A stretch of DNA of 64,000 bases from Saprospiraceae bacterium. Its GTDB lineage: Bacteria > Bacteroidota > Bacteroidia > Chitinophagales > Saprospiraceae. The position numbers and the translations under genes are program-made. Numbering within the stretch: position 1 is the stretch's first letter; each line of letters starts with the position of its first letter. Shown here piece by piece: positions 7,602-15,132 of this stretch. A model generated the notes under the pieces. It was not told where the DNA came from, ran no database searches, and saw nothing but the letters and a program-made list of their open reading frames with translations. The stretch spans positions 1 to 64,000 of the forward strand of contig JAIYCH010000022.1 of NCBI GenBank assembly GCA_027488135.1, in the 5' to 3' direction.

Positions 7602-9323
7602 TCAATATCCCGAGGCTCCACTATCGAAACTGCGAGAATCGGCAGCGCCATATCGTAACTTTGTTGTTGGGTCTATATAAATGCCCATAGCCTGCCCTTG
7701 TTTACCTCTAACAGTAAATGGATGTCCCATTGCTTCATACAATTTTCTGGTGTCTGGCGAAATGCCCCAGCCCTCCATGGATGTTTGGTCGGGTAACCAT
7801 TGATGATGAATACGGGGCGTCTCGATTGCCTCACCCATGTTCATGCTATGGTCAATTACATTTAAAATAACCTGTAAAACGGTGTTAATAATGGTACGAC
7901 CTCCTGGAGAACCAATCACCAGAACAGGTTTACCGTCCAATGCAACAATAGTAGGCGTCATACTTGACAACATCCTTTTGTGCGGTGCCACCAGATTAGG
8001 AGCAGTACCAACCTGACCTTTCCTGTTAGTTACGCCTGGAACCGGATTAAAATCGCCCATTTCATTATTCAAAAGGAATCCAGTACCGTCAGCCATTAAT
8101 CTTGAGCCATAGCTATATTCCAGGGTATAGGTTACAGAAACGGCATTTCCCCAGGCATCCACCACTGAAAAATGGGTCGTTTCATCACTTTCTTTGGGTA
8201 AGTAAAGGGACCCAAAAGCAGCACTGTCACTAACAGAAGCCTTGTCCATCTGAATAGAGGCCGCTAATAATTCGGCATAATCCTTACTGATTAATTTTTC
8301 AATCGGCATATCCTTATTAAAGTTAGGATCACCAATATATTGTGCTCTGTCTGCAAATGCTCTGCGCATCACTTCCGTGAGTACATGCAGATATTCTGCA
8401 CTATTTGGACCCATTTTTCTTAAGTCATATTTTTCCAACATATTCAGCATCTCCATAATGGCAACGCCACCTGAGCTAGGCGGAGGCATACCAATAATAT
8501 CGAAACCTCTATAATTTCCAACGATTGGTACCAGCTCTTCTGCTTCATAACTGGCTAAATCTTTGGCTGTTATGATACCTCCATGCTTTTTCATGTAAGC
8601 CTCAAGCAAAGCAGCCGTTTCCCCCTTATAAAAACCATCTCTCCCCTGTAATTGAATTCGTTTCAGGGATGCCGCCAAATCAGGTTGTTTCCAAAGTTCA
8701 CCTGGCGAATAAATATCTGTACCATTTTTAAGAAAAGCTTTTTTTGCAGCGGCAAATACAGGCTGTTTTTGCTTTTGAAAATAAGCGAGAATATCCTGCA
8801 TATCCCAAGTAGAGGGAAAACCCTTTTCGGCCAGTTCAACAGAAGGTTTCACCAAATCAGCCCAAGGTTTAGAGCCTAGTTTTCCATGCGCCTTCCATAA
8901 ACCAGCAACTGTGCCAGGTACACCTACAGAAAGAGGTCCCTCATGGTTACTATTATTTTTAATATTTCCATCAGCATCGAGATACATTCTTTCAGTTGCA
9001 GCGGCAGGCGCCTTTTCACGAAAGTTAAAAGTAGTTGTCTTTCCATCGGCACCATGGTAAACTAAGAAACCTCCCCCACCGATATTTCCAGCGGAAGGTA
9101 GCGTAACAGCGAGGGCAAATGCAGTCGCTACTGCTGCATCTATCGCATTTCCCCCATTTTTCAACACCTCCATACCTGCTTGAGATGCTAAATAGTGACT
9201 ACTCACCACCATTCCATTTTTAGCAGGAGTGGGAGTACGGCCATGTTGTGCCTTTAATATAGTAGAAGGAATGAAGAGAACTAGGCTACATATCCAAATA
9301 CCTACATTTAGTTTGGTCATCAT
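7602..9323 (-). CDS. ggt: Gamma-glutamyltransferase
   Basis: 573 aa, exported (signal peptide about 1-26, ending ILKAQ). It cleaves glutathione and transfers gamma-glutamyl groups, and as a family precursor is self-cleaved into two subunits. The nucleophile is predicted to be T382 in ETTHFSVVD. Also visible are NGGNAIDAAVATAFALAV (about 57-74), the PPPSSGG stretch at 280-286 and GSPGGRTI near the C-terminus, all family hallmarks. The length matches the usual 560-590 aa. It is a single-gene unit between a strong terminator at 7560-7593 and a TAATTTTG box on the minus strand (9353-9360). The likely role is periplasmic glutathione and gamma-glutamyl peptide use. Confidence 0.95.
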   Translation of the reverse strand: MMTKLNVGIWICSLVLFIPSTILKAQHGRTPTPAKNGMVVSSHYLASQAGMEVLKNGGNAIDAAVATAFALAVTLPSAGNIGGGGFLVYHGADGKTTTFNFREKAPAAATERMYLDADGNIKNNSNHEGPLSVGVPGTVAGLWKAHGKLGSKPWADLVKPSVELAEKGFPSTWDMQDILAYFQKQKQPVFAAAKKAFLKNGTDIYSPGELWKQPDLAASLKRIQLQGRDGFYKGETAALLEAYMKKHGGIITAKDLASYEAEELVPIVGNYRGFDIIGMPPPSSGGVAIMEMLNMLEKYDLRKMGPNSAEYLHVLTEVMRRAFADRAQYIGDPNFNKDMPIEKLISKDYAELLAASIQMDKASVSDSAAFGSLYLPKESDETTHFSVVDAWGNAVSVTYTLEYSYGSRLMADGTGFLLNNEMGDFNPVPGVTNRKGQVGTAPNLVAPHKRMLSSMTPTIVALDGKPVLVIGSPGGRTIINTVLQVILNVIDHSMNMGEAIETPRIHHQWLPDQTSMEGWGISPDTRKLYEAMGHPFTVRGKQGQAMGIYIDPTTKLRYGAADSRSFDSGASGY

Positions 9324-9352
9324 ATTTTTAAATTTAACTATCTAATGTATAT

Positions 9353-9360
9353 CAAAATTA
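9353..9360 (-). promoter_or_regulatory. Candidate -7 box (TAATTTTG) for ggt
   Basis: The minus strand reads TAATTTTG, matching TAnnTTTG, 30 nt before the ggt start codon. No convincing -33 element is seen. Confidence 0.45.
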
Positions 9361-9419
9361 CCTAATTAGTGAAATTCTGATGTACTTTTATTTATTTCAA
9401 ATGTTAAACACCTTTTAAA

Positions 9420-10727
9420 TTGAAATATAATCTATTCTTATTCTTGATTACATTTTCTATAAATATACAGGCTATGGTTAAATTTCCTCCGGGATTTTTG
9501 TGGGGTACAGCGGCTTCTGCCTATCAGACAGAGGGTAATAATGTCCATAACGATTGGTATTATTATGAGCAATTAGAGGCTCAAAAACCTGCAAATGAGC
9601 GAAAATTAGCAGGGAAATGTGGAGAAGCTACGCTACAATGGCAAAATTATGAACAAGATTATGATTTAGCGCAAAAAATGGGCGTAAAAATCCATCGGCT
9701 TTCCATCGAATGGTCCCGCATTTTTCCAACCCCCGGCAAACCCGATGAAGAAGCTTTGGCTATTTATAAAAATCAATTGATTGCCCTTCATCAAAGAGGA
9801 ATAAAAGCCATGGTTTGCCTGCACCATTTTACCATCCCCATCTGGGTCCTTCAAAAAGGAGGCTTCCTAAACAGAGAATATTTTCTTAGGCAATTTCAAC
9901 AATATCTGGAAGTTGTCATTCCCTATCTTGCTGACGAGGTGGATTATTGGCTACCTATCAATGAACCCAACATAGTTCCTTCCGCATCTTATCTGATAGG
10001 TATGTTTCCCCCTTATAAAAAAAATATTTTCCAATATCTGAGAGTTTATCGGCTGATGATTGAAATGCACGCAGCTGCCTATCATGTGATTAAAAAACAA
10101 GATAAGCAAGCGCCCGTTGGTGTCGCTTTCGCCTACATGCACTTTCAACCGCACAATGCAAAGAACAAATGGCAACAATTCTTAAGTTATTTGTCTGACA
10201 AATGGGCAAACAAGATATTTTTTGAGGCCGTTGTCAATGGACGATGGTCATTTCCCCTTGGTTGGGGAGCTGCCGCACCAGAAGTTAAAGGCACCCTCGA
10301 TTTCACCGGCTTAAATTACTATACGACGCTCTATTTGAAAAATACAGGTCCGGAGCCTTTCAAAAAAGGAGATTTCATAACAGATATGGGTTGGGTTGTT
10401 TATCCTAAAGGAATCTATGCTATTCTACACCAGCTATTTAAAATGACAAATAAGCCTATTATCGTCACAGAAAATGGCACCGCTACAACAGAGGAATCGT
10501 TCCGGATTGATTATTATAAAAGTCATTTAACTGAAATTCATAAGGCTATGTCGGAAGGAGTGCCTGTAAAGGGATACATGGCCTGGAGCCTTACCGATAA
10601 TTATGAGTGGCAACACGCTTATTCAAAAAAGTTTGGACTGATTTCTATCGATCCTGTTACCTATCATAGAAAAATAAAGGAAAGTGGTTTGTGGTATAAA
10701 GGGGTCATTGAAAACAATGGATTTTAA
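9420..10727 (+). CDS. Glycoside hydrolase family 1 (beta-glucosidase-like), exported
   Basis: 435 aa. After a signal peptide (about 1-18) the protein has the GH1 N-terminal signature FPPGFLWGTAASAYQTEG. The acid/base is E182 in the INEPN motif and the nucleophile is E351 in IVTENGT, so both catalytic glutamates are present and retaining beta-glycosidase activity is expected. WSLTDNYEW near 389-397 is the usual C-terminal aglycone/sugar-binding motif. The sugar specificity cannot be read from sequence. Most bacterial GH1 enzymes are cytoplasmic; a signal peptide without a T9SS sorting domain points to the periplasm. It is divergent from ggt and convergent with the Hsp20 gene. Confidence 0.92.
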   Translation: MKYNLFLFLITFSINIQAMVKFPPGFLWGTAASAYQTEGNNVHNDWYYYEQLEAQKPANERKLAGKCGEATLQWQNYEQDYDLAQKMGVKIHRLSIEWSRIFPTPGKPDEEALAIYKNQLIALHQRGIKAMVCLHHFTIPIWVLQKGGFLNREYFLRQFQQYLEVVIPYLADEVDYWLPINEPNIVPSASYLIGMFPPYKKNIFQYLRVYRLMIEMHAAAYHVIKKQDKQAPVGVAFAYMHFQPHNAKNKWQQFLSYLSDKWANKIFFEAVVNGRWSFPLGWGAAAPEVKGTLDFTGLNYYTTLYLKNTGPEPFKKGDFITDMGWVVYPKGIYAILHQLFKMTNKPIIVTENGTATTEESFRIDYYKSHLTEIHKAMSEGVPVKGYMAWSLTDNYEWQHAYSKKFGLISIDPVTYHRKIKESGLWYKGVIENNGF

Positions 10728-10755
10728 TTTTCTACGCATTTAAAAACATAAAAAA

Positions 10756-10785
10756 AGGCGATGAAAGCCTTGTGCTTCATCGCCT
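10756..10785 (-). terminator. Rho-independent terminator of the Hsp20 gene
   Basis: Perfect 10-bp stem AGGCGATGAA (10756-10765) with 10776-10785, loop of 10. On the minus strand it is followed by TTTTTT, so it terminates the Hsp20 gene; the convergent GH1 transcript probably also ends here. Confidence 0.85.
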
Positions 10786-10807
10786 GTATAGAAGGTATGT
10801 CCCAAAA

Positions 10808-11248
10808 TTAGTTTATCTCTATTAACCTGTGGGTATTTATCTTGGCAGAATCCTTTTTAGGAATATCCAATTGTAAAATACCTTGCTCATATTGAGCTGT
10901 AATTGCCTCCAGTTCAATGGTTTCAGGTAGAGTAAATGAACGCTTGAAGGATGTAAAACCAAATTCCTTTAAGTTATAGGTCGGTTGGTTCTCCATCTGC
11001 TCTTTTTCAATACTTTTTTCAACAGAAATGGACAATAACTTCTCCTTCAATTCAATCTTAAAGTCCTCCTTTTTTAATCCTGGAACAGCTAGTTGTACAA
11101 GGAATTTATCCTTCTCTTCTTTGATATTAGCTGCTGGTAAATGGCTTTTAGATGGTGTGGAGCGAAAAACTGGCTGGAAAATTTCTTCTGCTAAAAATGG
11201 ATTAGCTAAAGAGAAAAATGGATCTAAACGCTTACTTAAAACTGTCAT
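10808..11248 (-). CDS. Small heat shock protein, Hsp20/alpha-crystallin family
   Basis: I took the start at 11248 (MTVLSKRLDPFFSLANPF), giving 146 aa, because upstream residues in the longer frame are not family-like. The alpha-crystallin domain runs from about residue 35 to 140: PAANIKEEKDKFLVQLAVPGLKKEDFKIELKE shape, then FKRSFTLPE and the C-terminal GILQLDIPKK with an IPK-type tail. ATP-independent holdase that keeps unfolding proteins soluble; it fits with ClpB encoded 4 kb away. It lies downstream of the lipoprotein gene at 11334-12413 but is separated by a strong terminator, so it should be expressed separately. No CIRCE element was seen upstream. Confidence 0.93.
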   Translation of the reverse strand: MTVLSKRLDPFFSLANPFLAEEIFQPVFRSTPSKSHLPAANIKEEKDKFLVQLAVPGLKKEDFKIELKEKLLSISVEKSIEKEQMENQPTYNLKEFGFTSFKRSFTLPETIELEAITAQYEQGILQLDIPKKDSAKINTHRLIEIN

Positions 11249-11309
11249 GGTATTATTTTTTTTGTTTAAAAGATAATAACCTCTTTGCACTTTTTATTCC
11301 AAAGCAAAA

Positions 11310-11361
11310 AATAAGACAAAATGACATGAATAATTATTTTAAACTGTCATTTTGTCTTATT
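11310..11361 (-). terminator. Strong terminator overlapping the end of the 11334-12413 lipoprotein gene
   Basis: Perfect 17-bp stem: 11310-11326 with 11345-11361, 18-nt loop. On the minus strand the hairpin is followed by a T-rich stretch (TTTTTGCTTT). One arm lies inside the last codons of the lipoprotein gene, so coding and terminator functions overlap. Confidence 0.75.
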
Positions 11362-12413
11362 ATTGTTTTTGTGACGCTGACTTTTTGACTAAAATGCTTG
11401 AAAAAGGAACCGTTTACGCTATCCATTATTCTTTCATCCAAATGAAAAAACACTATTTCTTTGTTATCATTTACTGCTTTCCATTTTTTGAGCAGATGTG
11501 TTATGCTTAAAATTTCGTCTTTACCTACTTTTTCAATTCTGATTTTATCCTTTTCATACAGATAAAAACCCTGTAAAAAAGTGTTTTTAGATAGTTCAAA
11601 TGTGTTCTTTCCTGTTTTTTTAAAACGTGTAGAATCTGTCAGATCCGATGTATCCAAACCATTTATTAACCCTGTGAAAATTGAATCTCTGAAAATTACC
11701 CCCCATTGATAAAAAGGAAGCCCCAATGTGAGTGGCAAGGGATACCGTTTAGGATTTTGCAAATAAGCAGCGGCATCCTTTTCATTTAAAATACTATTAC
11801 TTGTCTCCCAATTTTCCAAAGCTCCCATGTTATAAGCCATCAACAGTCCGCTCTTTACAGGAGGAACGCCCGTTGATTCAACATTTTTATACTGATCTAA
11901 CCGAATGGTTGCCTTTAATTCAATATGGTTATTTCGTGCTTTTTCATCTAAAATACGACAAAATTTAAAAAAAGGAATCCTTGTTTTGGGACTCCAGTCA
12001 CAATCTATCAACCATTCCTTAACATTATGTGGATGGGACATTTGCAATAATTTACCAACCAATTTATCTACTAAATCAACTAATTCTCTTTCCTCCCTTA
12101 CTTTTAAAAAAGTTTCATTAGTAATAAAGATGACAGGCGTCAGGGAATAGGGTAATTTTTGAGGTAATCCCGTTAATGGTGCCACTGGAACAGGACCTTG
12201 GTCAACATCGACATCGACATCAAAAAATCGGATATATAGTTTATTTACGGGGATTGAATCTAACCAATCGACTGATACATCCTTAACATTAAAGGTTGAT
12301 TTCCAGTAAAAAAATGATATAGCAGGCAGCTCTTCCTCTTTATCAATGGTTGGTTTACAACTTAAAAGAGCCATAGAAATCAACCCAATACATAAGAAAT
12401 GGTTAATATTCAT
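11334..12413 (-). CDS. Lipoprotein of unknown function with possible TIM-barrel fold
   Basis: The start at 12413 (MNINHFLCIGLISMALLSC) gives a clean lipobox LLSC with C19; a longer frame from 12446 is possible but adds nothing signal-like. Mature part: FFYWKSTFNV, LYIRFFDVD, then WLIDCDWSPKTRIPFFKF and LKATIRLDQ, then a GVPPVKSGLLMAYNMG segment and LTLGLPFYQWGVI. The pattern of beta strands ending in acidic residues resembles glycosidase-like TIM barrels (DUF3142/GH18-like), but the catalytic DxxDxDxE is not obvious. The function is therefore unknown. It is divergent from the S9D peptidase gene; its start is 146 bp from that gene's start. Confidence 0.7.
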   Translation of the reverse strand: MNINHFLCIGLISMALLSCKPTIDKEEELPAISFFYWKSTFNVKDVSVDWLDSIPVNKLYIRFFDVDVDVDQGPVPVAPLTGLPQKLPYSLTPVIFITNETFLKVREERELVDLVDKLVGKLLQMSHPHNVKEWLIDCDWSPKTRIPFFKFCRILDEKARNNHIELKATIRLDQYKNVESTGVPPVKSGLLMAYNMGALENWETSNSILNEKDAAAYLQNPKRYPLPLTLGLPFYQWGVIFRDSIFTGLINGLDTSDLTDSTRFKKTGKNTFELSKNTFLQGFYLYEKDKIRIEKVGKDEILSITHLLKKWKAVNDNKEIVFFHLDERIMDSVNGSFFKHFSQKVSVTKTIIRQNDSLK

Positions 12414-12559
12414 TATCAGGTAAAAGGCATTTATTTTATTCCCCACAATATACCTAAATAATTTTTTATTCAGGTTTCGTGTTGTAAATTGTAGTTTAAT
12501 ACTTTCGAGTGTTTTATCGTAGTAATTATCTATTTTATTTGATTTTAAACAAAAAAAAC

Positions 12560-14992
12560 ATGCGTAACTGGCTACTTTTGGGCTTAGTCCTCTTTTTTAT
12601 TTTACCTGCTAATGCACAGGATGCGGGCTATCAAAAACCGCCTAAACAGATTCAAGATCTGGTAGAGGCGCCATTAACTCCGGCAGTTCGATTAAGTCCT
12701 GACGGAAAATATTTACTTCTTTTGGCGCAACAAGGATATCCGTCCATTGCTGAACTGGCACAGCCTGAATTGCGATTAGCCGGACTTCGTATTAATCCTG
12801 CAATACATGGTGGTAGCAGAGTTTCAGGTTACACAGGCATAGAGCTATTGCGCATAAGCAATCAGGAGAAAATTCAGATTTCTGGATTGCCTGCTGAGCT
12901 TAATGCAGGAGATTTAAGTTGGTCTCCAGACGGAAAATATGTGGCATTAACAAATACTGTTGCTACTGGTATTGAACTTTGGGTAGTGAGTTTATCAGAT
13001 TTTAAGGCAACTAAACTAACCGATCCTGTTTTAAATGACGTTGCTGGCGGAACTCCTTTTCAATGGCTTGGAAATACTGGTAAATTAATTTGTAAAATGA
13101 GGGTGGCATCAACCCCCTTAGCTCCAACTAATAACCCTATACCTACTGGGCCTACTATTCAGGCCAATGAGGGTAAAATAGCACCTTCCCGGACGTATCA
13201 AGACCTTTTAAAAAATCCGGGAGACGAAGTTACTTTTTCCTATTTTATGACGGTTCAACTTCATACAATAGACGTTTTAACAGGGGAAAAATCACTTTTT
13301 GGTACTCCCGATTTAATTTCTGAGTTTACCATTTCACCTGACGGAAATTATGTTTTATTAACCACTTTAAGGAAACCTTTCAGTTATCTGATTCCTTATT
13401 CTGGTTTCGGTCAAACGATAGCCCTATTTGATAATGGCGGAAAATTCATAAAAACCGTCGCAGAACTATCTCTTGCTGAAGACGTTCCCGTAGGCTTTGA
13501 CGCCGTTCCGATGGGCCCAAGAGATATCTCCTGGAGACCTGATAAACCAGCCTCACTCTATTGGGTGGAAGCTCAGGATGAGGGAAATCCTAAGAAACCT
13601 TCAGCTATCAGAGACCGATTACACCTGTGGGATGCCCCATTTTCAGGAAACCCGGTACAAGGTCCAGGCTTTACTTACAGATTCCGGGGGGTATTGTGGG
13701 GTAATGATGCGTTAGTTGTTTTCACAGAAAGATGGTGGAAAGACCGGAGGGAAATTACTACCCGTTGGTCGCCAAATAGTGCTTTACAAAAATTGGACAC
13801 CCTGTTTGACAGGCAATATGAGGACCGCTCCACTGATCCTGGTAATTTTCAACTCACCAAAAATACCTACGGAAGAAACGTACTTCTCACTGGGGCAAAT
13901 CAAACCTTGTATTTATCAGGTTTGGGAAATACCGCAGAAGGATATAAACCATTTTTAGACAGCTATTCTCTACAAACAAGAAAAAAAACCAGATTATGGG
14001 AATCTTCTGCCCCTTGGTTTGAGAACGTCATAGATTTGTTGGACCCTGTAAATGGTGTTGTGCTGTTATCTCGTGAAAATGCAGAAACGCCGGCTAATTA
14101 TTATTTAAAAAGTTGGAAAACAGGTAAATTGACCCAATTAACCCAGTTTCCTAATCCCTTTATTGCCCTTCAAGGTATTCAAAAAGAACTTGTGCGTTAC
14201 AAGCGCACTGATGGTCTGGAATTGACCGGTACTTTATATTTGCCCAAAGGGTATCAAAGAGAAAAAGATGGTCCTCTGCCAACTTTCATGTGGGCTTATC
14301 CCCGCGAATTTAAAAGTGCTGACGCGGCCAGCCAGGTAACTGGTTCGCCTTACCAATTTTCAAGACCCAACTGGGGCTCTCCTATCTATTGGGTAACACA
14401 AGGTTATGCTGTTTTGGATAATTTCAGTATGCCAATATTAGCTGAAAATAACAAGGAACCCAATGATGCATTTGTCAACCAATTAACGATGAATGCAGAA
14501 GCATCAATTAATAAATTAGTAGATATGGGCGTCACAGATAGAAAAAGAATTGCCGTTGGCGGTCACTCTTACGGGGCGTTCATGACAGCAAATCTTCTTG
14601 CACATACGGATTTATTTGCCGCAGGCGTAGCCAGAAGTGGAGCTTACAACAGAACGTTAACTCCTTTCGGATTTCAAGCGGAAGAAAGAACCTATTGGGA
14701 AGCTCCTGAGGTTTATTTCAAAATGTCCCCTTTTAATTATGCTGATAAAATCAAAGAACCTATTCTATTGATTCATGGTGAAGCGGACAACAATTCAGGT
14801 ACTTTCCCCATTCAAAGTGAAAGATTTTATGCAGCATTGAAAGGACACGGGGCAACAGCCAAACTTGTTTTCCTACCTCACGAAAGTCATGGTTATCAAG
14901 CCAAAGAATCTATTTTGCACATGCTTTATGAAACAAGTTCCTGGCTCGATAAACAAGTTAAAAACAGACCAGAAAAAATAATAAGACCCTAA
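12560..14992 (+). CDS. S9 family serine peptidase, glutamyl endopeptidase (S9D) type
   Basis: Start at 12560 (MRNWLLLGLVLFFILPANAQ) gives a signal peptide and 810 aa. The N-terminal half is a beta-propeller (SPDGKYLLL and SPDGKYVAL repeats); the C-terminal half is an alpha/beta hydrolase with nucleophile S670 in GGHSYGAF, D743 in HGEADNN and H777 in PHESHGY. The stretch RSGAYNRTLTPFGFQ and PHESHGY closely resemble, from memory, the chloroplast glutamyl endopeptidase group of S9, which cleaves after Glu. It likely trims peptides in the periplasm. A strong terminator lies downstream at 15019-15047, so it is a single-gene unit. Confidence 0.88.
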   Translation: MRNWLLLGLVLFFILPANAQDAGYQKPPKQIQDLVEAPLTPAVRLSPDGKYLLLLAQQGYPSIAELAQPELRLAGLRINPAIHGGSRVSGYTGIELLRISNQEKIQISGLPAELNAGDLSWSPDGKYVALTNTVATGIELWVVSLSDFKATKLTDPVLNDVAGGTPFQWLGNTGKLICKMRVASTPLAPTNNPIPTGPTIQANEGKIAPSRTYQDLLKNPGDEVTFSYFMTVQLHTIDVLTGEKSLFGTPDLISEFTISPDGNYVLLTTLRKPFSYLIPYSGFGQTIALFDNGGKFIKTVAELSLAEDVPVGFDAVPMGPRDISWRPDKPASLYWVEAQDEGNPKKPSAIRDRLHLWDAPFSGNPVQGPGFTYRFRGVLWGNDALVVFTERWWKDRREITTRWSPNSALQKLDTLFDRQYEDRSTDPGNFQLTKNTYGRNVLLTGANQTLYLSGLGNTAEGYKPFLDSYSLQTRKKTRLWESSAPWFENVIDLLDPVNGVVLLSRENAETPANYYLKSWKTGKLTQLTQFPNPFIALQGIQKELVRYKRTDGLELTGTLYLPKGYQREKDGPLPTFMWAYPREFKSADAASQVTGSPYQFSRPNWGSPIYWVTQGYAVLDNFSMPILAENNKEPNDAFVNQLTMNAEASINKLVDMGVTDRKRIAVGGHSYGAFMTANLLAHTDLFAAGVARSGAYNRTLTPFGFQAEERTYWEAPEVYFKMSPFNYADKIKEPILLIHGEADNNSGTFPIQSERFYAALKGHGATAKLVFLPHESHGYQAKESILHMLYETSSWLDKQVKNRPEKIIRP

Positions 14993-15018
14993 AAAGGAAA
15001 AAATGTCTTGATTGTTAG

Positions 15019-15047
15019 GTTGGCGCTGCCAAATAGTCAGCGCCAAC
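15019..15047 (+). terminator. Rho-independent terminator of the S9D peptidase gene
   Basis: Perfect 10-bp stem GTTGGCGCTG (15019-15028) with 15038-15047 and a 9-nt loop, followed by TGACTATTTTT on the plus strand, 27 nt after the stop codon. Confidence 0.85.
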
Positions 15048-15132
15048 TGACTATTTTTCCGAAAATAATCGTTGGGCTCCTTTTTGATAGTCTGTTTCTA
15101 TAATAATTTAGTAATCCATCAAAAATTGAATC

